64,000 nucleotides of DNA, taken from assembly GCA_050309775.1 (NCBI GenBank), contig JBNRMV010000002.1, positions 1-64,000 on the forward strand, written 5' to 3'. This DNA is from DTU072 sp050309775. Lineage in GTDB: Bacteria > Bacillota > Clostridia > Christensenellales > DTU072. This document shows, piece by piece, positions 25,098 to 34,393 of the stretch. The notes under the pieces were generated by a model that did no database searches, was not told the DNA's origin, and was given only the letters and a program-made list of their open reading frames with translations. The translations under genes and the position numbers were made by a program. The stretch's first letter is position 1. Each line of letters opens with the position of its first letter.

Positions 25098-27113
25098 ATG
25101 AGAATAATAGAATTATTTGCAGGGCTTGGGTCACAGACTCAGGCCCTTGTTAATTTAGGGATGAACCACGAAGTTGCTGCAATCAGCGAGATAGACCGAT
25201 ATGCCCTTATAAGCTACGAGGCATTGCACAGAAAGCCAAACAATCTCGGCGACATAACAAAGATAGCTGAACTGCCTAAGGCAGACCTATGGACATACAG
25301 CTTTCCATGTCAGGATATCAGCCTTGCCGGTAAGCAAGCGGGTATCAAGGACGGTACAAGGAGCGGACTCTTGTTTGAGGTTGAACGGTTGCTGAGAGTA
25401 GCCGCAGAAAAAGGAACATTGCCCAAATATCTACTGCTTGAAAATGTTAAGAATTTAGTAGGAAAGAGATTCAGAGCCGACTATGATAGTTGGCTTTCTT
25501 TTTTGTCAGATATAGGCTATACCAACTATTGGCAGGTATTAAATACCCGAGATTATTGTATACCTCAAAACCGTGAAAGGGTCTTCTGCGTTTCTATTCG
25601 TGGCGAACACACGCCATACAAGTTCCCAGAGAAAAGGCATCTAAGGCTAAGGCTCAAAGATATGCTTGACACGGAAGTCGAAGAGCGTTATTACCTTTCA
25701 GAACAAGCGCTTAAAACTCTATTCAATGCGACTTTTAATCAGGAGCGTGAGCGTCTGCAAAACCCGGACGGCGCTCATAGAACCTTGTGCGCTCGTGACT
25801 ATAAATCACCAACGGTTGTTCCTACTTGCAAGCAAGCGGGTAAATTGAGTGGCGGCAAATGGGATAAGATGCACGACATATCAAGGAGAGTATATCAAAC
25901 GGACGGCATATCTCCAACGCTGCACTGCGCAGGCGGTGGCAACACCGAACCTAAAATAATTGATGATACATACAAGTGCCGAGAACCCAGAGTGTATGGC
26001 AAGATTGCTCCTACCATAAGGAGCGCTCAAACTTTCAAGGTTACCGCAGGACAGTTTCAGCCAATTAACCGTGACTACAAAGCGGATAACGAACCAAGAG
26101 CAGAACACTTTGAATGCCGAAAAGATGAAGTATCAAATGCTGTTCTTACAGGTGACAGAAAGAACTGTATCAAAGTTGTTGCGCTAGGAGAAGAGCCAAA
26201 TGCCGAGATTAAGGAAAGGTTCTATAAGCAAGCTTTTGAAACACTCAAATCAAATGATTGCAAACACGGAGATACTATAGATGCATTCAATCGAAGGGTA
26301 AACAAAACAGGAGTAAGTCCAACCTTGACAACTAGACCCGAAGGCTTTAAGACAGCAATATTGCCTGTCATAAAAGACCCCAAAATCATCTATGAAGAGC
26401 CATTACAGAAGAAAGGTTGGCATCGTAAAGCTTGCGAGGTCATAAACCCAGACGGAATATGCACTTGCATTCACACCCAAAGCAATAATTTGTTGCAAAA
26501 GATTACCGAGCCTATTATATGCGCTATGCGAGGACGCAACCCTGACAATCCAAAGAGCCGAAAAGCGGGCATACCTACTGTGCAAAAACTAGAGACAGGC
26601 GGTTATGTGTCTAATACTCTGACCACCGTGCAAAAGGATAATCTTGTTGCAGAACCAAAAGAAACCTTTGTGGGGCGAGGATATAAAGACTTTGTTAATA
26701 AGAAAGGCTACTTCCCAGAGATGTTCAACGCATATAACCGTTCAGAGATAAAGCAAGAAGCTCCGACAGTCACAACCCAATGCGGTTCTGTAACTAGCAG
26801 CGCAGGAATACTGAAAGCTGAAACGGACAAGGTGTCAAAGACCGTCAGAGTAGGCGGTCACGGATGGCACTACAAGCACACTTGGGATGTGATACAAGCC
26901 AACACAAGAATCAGGAAACTAACGCCTTGGGAATGCTTGCGCTTGCAAGGTTGGCGTGACAGCGAGATATCAAAAATCCGCTCAGCTGGAATAAGCAACA
27001 CTCAAGCATACCGCCAAGCTGGCAACGGCATCACCGTAACAGTACTAATGGCTATCTTTGGAGAATTATTTAACATTCCGTATAAGGAATTACTAGATAA
27101 CTGGAGTTATTAA
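25098..27113 (+). CDS. Long phage DNA (cytosine-5)-methyltransferase with a tandem recognition-like region
   Basis: 671 aa, about 250 longer than usual. Motif I FAGLGSQTQAL (residue 5), IV SFPCQDISLAGKQAG with catalytic Cys (near 72), VI LLENVKNL, VIII PQNRERVF (near 157), IX/X RKLTPWECLRLQGW (near 607) and AYRQAGNGITV (near 638). Between VIII and IX, residues about 220-570, at least seven segments of SPTL type recur (for example DGISPTLHCAGGGN, KIAPTIRS, GVSPTLTTRPEG, YVSNTLTTVQKD, QEAPTVTTQCG). Multispecific methylases of Bacillus phages carry several target-recognition domains in this place. A multi-target role protecting phage DNA is inferred. Confidence 0.88.
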   Translation: MRIIELFAGLGSQTQALVNLGMNHEVAAISEIDRYALISYEALHRKPNNLGDITKIAELPKADLWTYSFPCQDISLAGKQAGIKDGTRSGLLFEVERLLRVAAEKGTLPKYLLLENVKNLVGKRFRADYDSWLSFLSDIGYTNYWQVLNTRDYCIPQNRERVFCVSIRGEHTPYKFPEKRHLRLRLKDMLDTEVEERYYLSEQALKTLFNATFNQERERLQNPDGAHRTLCARDYKSPTVVPTCKQAGKLSGGKWDKMHDISRRVYQTDGISPTLHCAGGGNTEPKIIDDTYKCREPRVYGKIAPTIRSAQTFKVTAGQFQPINRDYKADNEPRAEHFECRKDEVSNAVLTGDRKNCIKVVALGEEPNAEIKERFYKQAFETLKSNDCKHGDTIDAFNRRVNKTGVSPTLTTRPEGFKTAILPVIKDPKIIYEEPLQKKGWHRKACEVINPDGICTCIHTQSNNLLQKITEPIICAMRGRNPDNPKSRKAGIPTVQKLETGGYVSNTLTTVQKDNLVAEPKETFVGRGYKDFVNKKGYFPEMFNAYNRSEIKQEAPTVTTQCGSVTSSAGILKAETDKVSKTVRVGGHGWHYKHTWDVIQANTRIRKLTPWECLRLQGWRDSEISKIRSAGISNTQAYRQAGNGITVTVLMAIFGELFNIPYKELLDNWSY

Positions 27114-27126
27114 CGGAGGAGACTAG

Positions 27127-28260
27127 ATGAACAGAAAAGAAATATACACAGCAGAATCGGTGACTAGTGGACATCCCGACAAGTTCTGCGACCTTATCAG
27201 TGATATGGTACTAGACGAATGCCTAAAGACAGACCCGGAGTCAAGAGTCGCTTGCGAAACCTTTGCAACCAAAGGTTTGATTGTTGTAGGCGGGGAAATC
27301 ACCACAAAAGCGCGTCCGGACTATAAGGCGATTGTACAAGCCGCAGGAGCAAAGGTCGGATATGATTTAGAAGACGCTAAACTAATTGTAGCCGTAAACG
27401 AACAAAGTCCCGACATCAAAGAGGCTGTGGACGGTGTCAATGATAAAGGAGAACAAGGAGCAGGTGATCAAGGAGTGATGATAGGATATGCCTGTGACGA
27501 TACTTTGGATTTTATGCCATTGGAGTACGCTTATGCAAGAAAGATTACCGACAGGCTGGAACAGCTTTTAGCAAACGGAAATATCAAAGGCATCGGCTCG
27601 GACGGAAAGAGCCAGGTATCCGCTGAGTTTATAGATGGCAGCTTTAATAAGTTTACTAAGATTGTGGTGTCTATACAACACAACGAGAATAAGGACTTAG
27701 ATGAACTAAGACAAGAAATAAATGAAAAGGTTATAGGCTATGTATTCTCTGAATTCGACCTAACCGCTACCGAGATACTCATCAATCCATCGGGAAGATT
27801 TGTGTTGGGCGGCATTGATGCAGACACAGGTCTGACAGGACGAAAAATTGTAGCGGACGCATACGGTCCACGCATAGCAGTCGGCGGAGGCGCATTCAGC
27901 GGAAAAGACCCATCAAAGGTAGACCGTAGCGGAGCATACTATGCCCGATACATAGCTAGGAATATAGTCGAGGGCGGAATAGCCGACAGATGCCTTGTAC
28001 AGATAGCTTACGCTATAGGCAAAGCAGAACCGCTTGCTGTTAATATTGACACCTTTGGCACAGGCAGAGAGGACGATGAAACCATTCGCAAGGCTGTGCT
28101 TGATATATTTGACTTTCGCCCTGCAAAAATAATAACTAACCTAAATCTAAATACACCTATATATTCCGACCTTGCATCAAGCGGACACTTTGGAAAAGAT
28201 GCTCTTTCGTGGGAGCAAGCGGATAAGGTTTCTGAACTTCGCAAGGCTATTTTCGGATAG
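27127..28260 (+). CDS. metK: S-adenosylmethionine synthetase (methionine adenosyltransferase)
   Basis: 377 aa. SVTSGHPDKFCDLISD (near residue 10), GAGDQGVMIGYA (near 117), GGGAFSGKDPSKVDRS (near 257) and GTFGTG-type C-terminal motifs mark MetK. It makes S-adenosylmethionine from methionine and ATP. It follows the phage cytosine methylase after 13 bases with an AGGAG site, so it likely supplies methyl donor for phage DNA methylation. It is complete and with no missing motif, slightly shorter than chromosomal MetK. Confidence 0.93.
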   Translation: MNRKEIYTAESVTSGHPDKFCDLISDMVLDECLKTDPESRVACETFATKGLIVVGGEITTKARPDYKAIVQAAGAKVGYDLEDAKLIVAVNEQSPDIKEAVDGVNDKGEQGAGDQGVMIGYACDDTLDFMPLEYAYARKITDRLEQLLANGNIKGIGSDGKSQVSAEFIDGSFNKFTKIVVSIQHNENKDLDELRQEINEKVIGYVFSEFDLTATEILINPSGRFVLGGIDADTGLTGRKIVADAYGPRIAVGGGAFSGKDPSKVDRSGAYYARYIARNIVEGGIADRCLVQIAYAIGKAEPLAVNIDTFGTGREDDETIRKAVLDIFDFRPAKIITNLNLNTPIYSDLASSGHFGKDALSWEQADKVSELRKAIFG

Positions 28261-28285
28261 TTTAAGGCGGTTAATCAGCAGTATT

Positions 28286-28332
28286 AAAAACGGTAAAAAA
28301 ATATTGAAAATTGTTAATATTCTTTCGTTTTT
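28286..28332 (+). terminator. Terminator-like hairpin after metK
   Basis: AAAAACG (28286-28292) pairs with CGTTTTT (28326-28332), enclosing a second stem AATATT/AATATT. The distal arm itself forms the T-run. The rest of 28261-28425 is a spacer before the amidoligase gene. Confidence 0.45.
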
Positions 28333-28425
28333 CACCCCTGTTTCACTGGATATTGTTTGCGTTTGACGGTATTGTTTGTGTTACAAAAAGGGAGCAAAAA
28401 ACAGCGCTCAAAAAGGAGAAAAACA

Positions 28426-29319
28426 ATGAAAGAGCAAACCTTCGGAATCGAAATCGAAATGACAGGGCTAAGCAGATACGATGCGGCAAAAGCACTCGCT
28501 AAATACTATGGCACAACAGAAAACTATGTGGGCGGAAGCTACAGCGCCTACGAAGTAAAAGACCAAGCAGGACGCACATGGAAGGTGATGAGCGACGCAA
28601 GCATCAGACCCGAAACAAGAAGAGGTCAGACTGCAAGCAACGACTACAGAGTGGAACTCGTAAGCCCCGTATGCCGCTACGGCGATATCGAAACGGTACA
28701 GGAGATAATAAGGGAGCTAAGGAAGGCTGGAATGAGAGTAAACGAATCTACTGGAATCCACATCCACATAGGGAAAGACGGACATACAGCAAGAAGCCTA
28801 AAGAACATAGTCAACATAATGGCTGCAAAAGAAGATATGCTCTTCAAGTCCCTCGAAGTAAACCCCGACAGAGCCATGAGATGGTGCAAAAAAGTGGATG
28901 CAACCCTGCTGCAGAAAATCAACAAGGTAAGCACACCGACCGAAAGCAAAGTACGCAACATATGGTACAACGGCGAGGACGGAGCATACCGCCACTACCA
29001 CGAGAGCAGATACCACGCACTCAACCTGCACAGCGTATGGCAGAAAGGCACAATAGAGTTCAGATGCTTCAACAGCACAACCCATGCAGGCAAGGTAAAA
29101 GCCTACATCCAACTCTGTCTGGCAATAAGCCATCAAGCTAAAAAGCAGAAGAGCGCATCAGCCAAAAAGACAGAGAGCGCGAACGAAAAGTACACCTTCA
29201 GAACATGGCTACTAAGGCTCGGACTAATAGGCGACGAGTTCGAAACAGCAAGACTGCACCTGCTCGCAAATCTCAAAGGCGACATAGCATGGAAAGATAA
29301 CCGCAGAATAGCGGCTTAA
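28426..29319 (+). CDS. Putative amidoligase (ATP-grasp-like/COOH-NH2 ligase family)
   Basis: 297 aa from the ATG at 28426 with AAAGGAG; upstream in-frame starts (28357) lack a site. The family motifs are TFGIEIEMTG (residue 4-13) and TGIHIHIGKDGHTARSLKN (near 109-127), plus a C-terminal TIEFRCFNSTTHAGK. These are the metal/ATP-binding residues of the glutamine-synthetase-like amidoligase family, which forms amide bonds and often occurs in phages beside a gamma-glutamyl cyclotransferase, as here. The coding strand is purine-rich and differs in composition from metK, suggesting a separate origin. The substrate is unknown. Confidence 0.85.
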   Translation: MKEQTFGIEIEMTGLSRYDAAKALAKYYGTTENYVGGSYSAYEVKDQAGRTWKVMSDASIRPETRRGQTASNDYRVELVSPVCRYGDIETVQEIIRELRKAGMRVNESTGIHIHIGKDGHTARSLKNIVNIMAAKEDMLFKSLEVNPDRAMRWCKKVDATLLQKINKVSTPTESKVRNIWYNGEDGAYRHYHESRYHALNLHSVWQKGTIEFRCFNSTTHAGKVKAYIQLCLAISHQAKKQKSASAKKTESANEKYTFRTWLLRLGLIGDEFETARLHLLANLKGDIAWKDNRRIAA

Positions 29320-29333
29320 AGGAGGACGGAAGA

Positions 29334-29810
29334 ATGAAGAACAAATTATATGCAGCCTATGGCAGCAACTTAAACCTAAGACAAATGTCTGTTCGTTGCC
29401 CCGACGCTAAGCCTGTCGGGAAAGCAATGCTCAAGGACTGGCAACTAACATTCAGAGGAGTAGCAACCTTAGAACCTAAAGCGGATGCTGAAACACCTGT
29501 AGGAGTGTGGGAAATAACCCCTAAAGACGAATCTGCCCTAGACAGATATGAAGGATATCCAAGATTATACCGAAAGGAAACGGCAGAGATAATCCTTAAA
29601 GGTGAAAAGGTCAGTGTTATGCTCTACCTTATGAATGACGGCTTACCCTCAATGCCTACAAAATGGTATCTTGATGCCATAGCGCAAGGTTATGAGGATA
29701 TAGGCTTGGACACAGTTCATCTAACAAATGCCTTAGAGTATACCAAAGAGCGAATGAGAGATGGAAGAATGTACTGGGAGGATAAAGAATATGACACAGA
29801 AAAAGCCTAA
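29334..29810 (+). CDS. Gamma-glutamylcyclotransferase-like (AIG2 fold) protein
   Basis: 158 aa. YAAYGSNLNLRQM (residues 5-17) is the typical glycine-rich start. DRYEGYPRLYRKE (near 73-85) holds the catalytic Glu. GGCT-like enzymes split gamma-glutamyl amides by cyclisation. Behind an amidoligase the pair could make and break an isopeptide-like amide bond, a partnership predicted for phage amidoligases. GGAGG site 9 bases upstream; the end overlaps the next gene by 20 bases. Confidence 0.9.
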   Translation: MKNKLYAAYGSNLNLRQMSVRCPDAKPVGKAMLKDWQLTFRGVATLEPKADAETPVGVWEITPKDESALDRYEGYPRLYRKETAEIILKGEKVSVMLYLMNDGLPSMPTKWYLDAIAQGYEDIGLDTVHLTNALEYTKERMRDGRMYWEDKEYDTEKA

Positions 29811-30009
29811 GGTCGAGTTCAACAGTCGGGGAGAAAGCGGTAACATATACAGGATATTGGGTCTGGTTCGCTCAGCGCTCCGCAAAGAGCATCGGATAAC
29901 AGACTATAACGACATATACTTTGCGGTAACAAACTGCGGCAGCTATGACGAGGCTCTAAAGATTATACGCGAGAAAATCGACCTAATTGACCTAGACGGA
30001 CTGTATTAG
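29791..30009 (+). CDS. Small phage protein, third gene of the amidoligase cluster
   Basis: 72 aa from the ATG at 29791 (GAGGATAAAG upstream), overlapping the cyclotransferase gene by 20 bases. Single helical domain with NIYRILGLVRSALRK and YDEALKIIREK. No family recognised. The tight overlap suggests it works with, or is a partner or substrate of, the amidoligase/cyclotransferase pair. Confidence 0.65.
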   Translation: MTQKKPKVEFNSRGESGNIYRILGLVRSALRKEHRITDYNDIYFAVTNCGSYDEALKIIREKIDLIDLDGLY

Positions 30010-30032
30010 AGATAACAAGCAAGAGAGAATAC

Positions 30033-30058
30033 AAAGGAGCGGTAACCCCGTTCCTTTT
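30033..30058 (+). terminator. Terminator before the large terminase
   Basis: AAAGGAGCGG pairs with CCGTTCCTTT (one G-U) and is followed by TT, 20 bases before the terminase start. It isolates the amidoligase cluster from the head genes. Confidence 0.55.
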
Positions 30059-30078
30059 ATCATTGAAGGAGGTTCGGT

Positions 30079-31668
30079 GTGGAAAAACATAAGCCTACAC
30101 GCTTTATGTCGGAAGGCTCTAAGTACGATAAACAGCTTGCAGACCACGCCGTGAATTTTATTGAAGTATTAAAACACACAAAAGGCGAATGGGCAGGCAA
30201 GTATTTCAAGCTGCTGCCGTGGCAGAAAAGTATTATAAGGGATTTGTTCGGAATTGTTAAAGATGACGGATGCAGACAATTTACAACGGCATACATTGAA
30301 TGCCCTAAAAAGACAGGCAAGAGCGAACTGGCGGCAGCTGTTGCGCTTTATTTGCTTGCGGGTGACCAAGAGCAGGGCGCTGAAATATACGGATGCGCTG
30401 CTGACCGAGCGCAAGCGTCAATTGTGTTTGATGTAGCAAGTCAGATGGTCAGGCAATGCCCGATTCTGAACCGTGTCATTAAAATAATACCCTCGCAAAA
30501 AAGGCTAGTATATCCGCCAACAAACAGTTTCTATCAAGTGTTATCGGCGGAGAGCATAACAAAGCACGGACTGAATACGCACGGTGTGGTGTTTGATGAA
30601 CTACACGCTCAACCCAACCGAAGACTCTACGATGTTATGATGTACGGCTCGGGTAACGCAAGAAAACAGCCGTTGTATTTTCTAATAACTACAGCAGGAA
30701 CTGACAGACACAGTATATGTTGGGAAGTTCACAGAAAAGCCGAAGACATTCTGAGAGGCAAGATATCAGACCCCTCTTTTTATCCTGTTATTTACGCAGC
30801 AAGTGAAGACGACGACTGGACGGATGAGAAAGTATGGCAAAAAGCTAATCCCAGCTTAGGAGTGACGGTTGATATATCTAAATTCCGAGCGGCTTGCGAA
30901 TCGGCAAAACAAAACCCGGCTGAAGAAAACCTCTTCCGCCAAATGTTTCTGTCGCAATGGACAAAGCAGTCTGTAAGATGGATGCCTATGGATAAGTGGA
31001 ATCGTTGCGCATTCGCTGTGGACGAAGAAGAATTATACGGCAGACCTTGCTACGGAGGGCTTGATTTAGCATCAACAACTGATATATCGGCGTTCGTGCT
31101 TGTCTTTCCACCTAGAAGCTCTGATGAAAAGTACATAGTTATTCCGTATTTTTGGCTACCCGAAGAAACGCTTGATTTGCGTGTAAGGCGTGACCATGTT
31201 CCCTACGATTTATGGTATAAGGCAGGAAAGGTAATGGTTACAGAGGGTAATGTAACTCATTATGAAGAATTAGAAACCTTTATAGGTCTAATAAAAGATA
31301 AGTTTGACATCAGAGAGATAGCCTATGACAGATGGAACGCTACTCAGATTGTTCAGCGCTTAGGCGAAATGGGCATAACAATGGTTCCTTTCGGGCAAGG
31401 CTTTGCATCAATGAGCAGCCCCACAAAAGAGTTAATGAAACTAGTTTTGGAAGAGCGCTTAGCGCACGGCGGAAATGAGCCTTTGGCTTGGATGGCTGAT
31501 AATGTGACGGTAAGAACCGACCCTGCAGGCAATATAAAGCCTGACAAGGAAAAATCAACGGAGAAAATTGACGGAATAGTCGCTCTAATTATGGCGCTTG
31601 ACCGCGCGATAAAGAACGGCGGAGGAGATTCTAGCCCCTACGACACCCGTGGAATCATTGTATTGTGA
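30079..31668 (+). CDS. terL: Phage terminase large subunit
   Basis: 529 aa, start GTG after AAGGAGG. ATPase Walker A ECPKKTGKSEL near residue 76, Walker B GVVFDELHAQ near 170, C-motif ITTAGT, and the nuclease domain with GGLDLASTTDISA near 330 and AYDRWNATQI near 415. This is the Terminase_1 (HK97-like) family motor that cuts and packages DNA. It is followed by 96 bases without a gene, then the ParB-methylase. Confidence 0.95.
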   Translation: MEKHKPTRFMSEGSKYDKQLADHAVNFIEVLKHTKGEWAGKYFKLLPWQKSIIRDLFGIVKDDGCRQFTTAYIECPKKTGKSELAAAVALYLLAGDQEQGAEIYGCAADRAQASIVFDVASQMVRQCPILNRVIKIIPSQKRLVYPPTNSFYQVLSAESITKHGLNTHGVVFDELHAQPNRRLYDVMMYGSGNARKQPLYFLITTAGTDRHSICWEVHRKAEDILRGKISDPSFYPVIYAASEDDDWTDEKVWQKANPSLGVTVDISKFRAACESAKQNPAEENLFRQMFLSQWTKQSVRWMPMDKWNRCAFAVDEEELYGRPCYGGLDLASTTDISAFVLVFPPRSSDEKYIVIPYFWLPEETLDLRVRRDHVPYDLWYKAGKVMVTEGNVTHYEELETFIGLIKDKFDIREIAYDRWNATQIVQRLGEMGITMVPFGQGFASMSSPTKELMKLVLEERLAHGGNEPLAWMADNVTVRTDPAGNIKPDKEKSTEKIDGIVALIMALDRAIKNGGGDSSPYDTRGIIVL

Positions 31669-31764
31669 TGCGGTTGGTGTTCGTATGACACGGTATTTGC
31701 ATCTCTTTCATTCTCCTTCGTCATTCTTCTGCATAACTCAACAAATCAAAAAACGGAGGAAATA

Positions 31765-33132
31765 ATGCAAATAGAAAAAATTGAAATAAGCAAGCTGAAG
31801 GCGGCTGAATACAACCCGAGAAAAGACCTAAAGCCCGGCGATGCCGAATTTGAAAAATTAAAGCGATCAATAGAAGAGTTCGGCTATGTAGAGCCTGTCA
31901 TTGTCAATAAAAGAACAGGTTACAGGATCGTGGGAGGACATCAGAGATATAAAGTCCTTGCTCATTTAGGACATACTGAGGTGGACTGCGTAATCGTAGA
32001 CATAGATGAGCAGAAAGAGAAAGCGCTTAACATTGCCTTAAACAAGATATCAGGCAGTTGGGATGAGGGGCTATTGTCCGCTCTATTAAAAGACTTGGAG
32101 CAAAGCGGATTTGGTTTGGAACTCACAGGCTTTGACCTTACTGAGGTAAAGGAGCTGTTTGGTAGCGGTAGCATTGAAAATGCGCACGAAGATGACTTTG
32201 ATGAAGAAAAGGCATTGAATGAAACCGTTACACCTATAACAAAAACAGGGGATATATGGTATCTGGGTAAGCACCGCCTATTATGTGGGGATTGCACCAA
32301 GCCGGAAGAGATAGCCAAATTAATGGCGGGTAGCAAGGCAGATATTATGGTAACAGACCCACCCTACAATGTTAATTATAAGGACACGGTCAGTTTCCAT
32401 AAAAATGGTGGATATTCGTCATCCAGAGTGGTGTCGGATATAGCCAACGATAACCTTTCAGATAAAGACTTCTACGAGTTTTTATATGGATTCTTTAGCA
32501 CGGCTTACGGCATATTAAAAGGCGGAGCGTCCATATATGTATTCCACTCAACCAAGGAATCAATCAACTTCATAACGGCTATGAAAACGGCAGGGTTCAA
32601 GCTATCACAAACGCTGACATGGGTGAAAAACCATTTCACGCTCGGGCGCAGCGACTATCAGTACATAACCGAACCTATCCTTTACGGATGGAAAGTTGCA
32701 GAGGGATGTCCGCACTATTTTATTGATGACAGGACTCTATCCAATGTGTTTGAGGATGCCAAAGTAGATATTAAGAAACTCACAAAGGATGAAATGCGTG
32801 AGTTGCTTGAGCGAATCTTTGGTGGTTTGCAGACAGATGCAATCCGATGCGATAAGCCTGCAAGAAGTCCAGACCATCCTACGATGAAACCCATAATGCT
32901 GTGCGCTAAACTGATATACAACTCCAGCCACGAGGGCGACCTAGTATATGAGCCGTTTGGCGGGAGCGGCAGCACACTTATTGCATCAGCGCAACTTAAT
33001 CGTATATGCTACGCATCTGAGATTGACGCTAGGTACTGCGATGTCATTGCAAAGAGATACGCTAAGGAGTTTCCGAACGACAAAATAAGGTTAATAAGAA
33101 ACGGAAAGGAGATTGACTTTGGGGAGATTTAA
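31765..33132 (+). CDS. ParB-domain DNA methyltransferase (N4/N6 amino type)
   Basis: 455 aa. Residues 1-95 are a ParB/Srx-like domain (NPRKDL, GGHQRYKVL). From 150 on is a beta-class amino-methyltransferase: LLCGDCTKPEEI, TDPPYNVNYK (near 199) and EPFGGSGSTLIASA (near 393). These two-domain enzymes are common between terminase and portal genes of Firmicutes phages and methylate adenine or cytosine amino groups. It is the second phage DNA methylase here, presumably against host restriction. It overlaps the portal gene by 14 bases. Confidence 0.93.
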   Translation: MQIEKIEISKLKAAEYNPRKDLKPGDAEFEKLKRSIEEFGYVEPVIVNKRTGYRIVGGHQRYKVLAHLGHTEVDCVIVDIDEQKEKALNIALNKISGSWDEGLLSALLKDLEQSGFGLELTGFDLTEVKELFGSGSIENAHEDDFDEEKALNETVTPITKTGDIWYLGKHRLLCGDCTKPEEIAKLMAGSKADIMVTDPPYNVNYKDTVSFHKNGGYSSSRVVSDIANDNLSDKDFYEFLYGFFSTAYGILKGGASIYVFHSTKESINFITAMKTAGFKLSQTLTWVKNHFTLGRSDYQYITEPILYGWKVAEGCPHYFIDDRTLSNVFEDAKVDIKKLTKDEMRELLERIFGGLQTDAIRCDKPARSPDHPTMKPIMLCAKLIYNSSHEGDLVYEPFGGSGSTLIASAQLNRICYASEIDARYCDVIAKRYAKEFPNDKIRLIRNGKEIDFGEI

Positions 33133-34393
33133 CATATTTAAAAGGAGTAGAGATGGGCCTACTGAAAAAAGGGAACTGCCTAAAAATTTGGAAGACTTTA
33201 TCAAATCAGTAGATCTTGACGATGGCGGTGGTTCTGTTTCGGGAGTAGCGGTTGATGAAGAATCAGCTATGCGGACATCTGCGGTGTACGCTTGCGTAAA
33301 GATTCTTGCAGAAACAGTAGCAAGCCTGCCACTACATTTATACAAGAAGAGTGGCAATAAGAAAGTAAAGGCGGAGGAACATCCGCTTTTTTCATGCCTA
33401 TATGAAATTCCAAATGGTGAAACCACCTCTTTTAATTTCCGAGAGGTAATGATGACTTCTCTATTGTTATGGGGAAACGCTTACGCAAGGATTATCAAAG
33501 ATAAGCAAGGGCATGTCAAGGAACTTTGGTATCTGCAACCCGACCTAATGACAGTAAGCCGAGATACTACGAAGAAACTAAAGTATGAGTATTCGGATGA
33601 GAATGGCGGAACGATAAAGTATAAACCCGACCAGATATTCCATGTAAAAGGATTGTCATATGACGGTGTCAAAGGACTGTCGCCCATAGGGCAGATGAAA
33701 GAGGCTATAGGGTTATCCCTTGCGACTGAAAGCTACGGCGCCGCCTTTTTCGGAAACGGAGCAAGACCCGGCGGAGTGATTGAATACCCCGGAACACTTA
33801 AAGACCCCGAGAAATTAAGAGAGTCTTGGAACAAGGTCTTTCAAGGCGCAAAGAACAGTAACAAGACTGCGGTATTGGAGGCGGGAGCAAAGTTTCACAC
33901 GATAGGACTGCCGCCTGAAGAATCGCAATTCTTGCAAACAAGGAAATTTCAGATAAACGAAATATGCCGAATCTTCCGTGTTCCTCCACACCTAGTAGGT
34001 GACCTAGAAAAAGCCACATTCTCAAACATTGAACACCAGAGCATTGAGTTTGTGCAGCATACCATAAGGCCGTGGCTTGTAAGGTGGGAGCAGGAAATCA
34101 GCCGTTCTCTATTATCGGATGAAGACAGAACAATGTACTTTGCCAGATTTAATGTAGACGGACTCCTAAGGGGTGATTACGCAAGCCGAATGCAAGGCTA
34201 CGCTACAGCAAGGCAAAACGGATGGATGTCAGCTAATGATATCAGAGAACTAGAGGAAATGAACCCTATACCGAACGGTGATGTTTATCTTGTAAACGGC
34301 AATATGGTACAAGCAAAAAATCAAGAAAAAGGAGGAACTGATGGACAGCAAAAAGGAATACAGGACGCTGCCGATGACGGAACTCAGAGCTGA
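33119..34393 (+). CDS. HK97-family portal protein
   Basis: 424 aa if started at TTG 33119, seven bases after AAGGAG; TTG at 33113 is the alternative but too close to that site. MRTSAVYACVKILAETVASL near residue 43 and FRVPPHLVGDLEKATFSNIE near 286 are typical HK97 portal segments. It forms the 12-subunit ring through which DNA enters the capsid. The C-terminal region overlaps the protease gene by 53 bases. Confidence 0.93.
   Translation: MGRFNIFKRSRDGPTEKRELPKNLEDFIKSVDLDDGGGSVSGVAVDEESAMRTSAVYACVKILAETVASLPLHLYKKSGNKKVKAEEHPLFSCLYEIPNGETTSFNFREVMMTSLLLWGNAYARIIKDKQGHVKELWYLQPDLMTVSRDTTKKLKYEYSDENGGTIKYKPDQIFHVKGLSYDGVKGLSPIGQMKEAIGLSLATESYGAAFFGNGARPGGVIEYPGTLKDPEKLRESWNKVFQGAKNSNKTAVLEAGAKFHTIGLPPEESQFLQTRKFQINEICRIFRVPPHLVGDLEKATFSNIEHQSIEFVQHTIRPWLVRWEQEISRSLLSDEDRTMYFARFNVDGLLRGDYASRMQGYATARQNGWMSANDIRELEEMNPIPNGDVYLVNGNMVQAKNQEKGGTDGQQKGIQDAADDGTQS

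Noticed and set aside
28578..29141. 187-codon plus-strand frame inside the amidoligase gene
   Set aside because: Highly basic, proline/histidine-rich translation of a shifted frame; the amidoligase frame has clear family motifs and a proper start.
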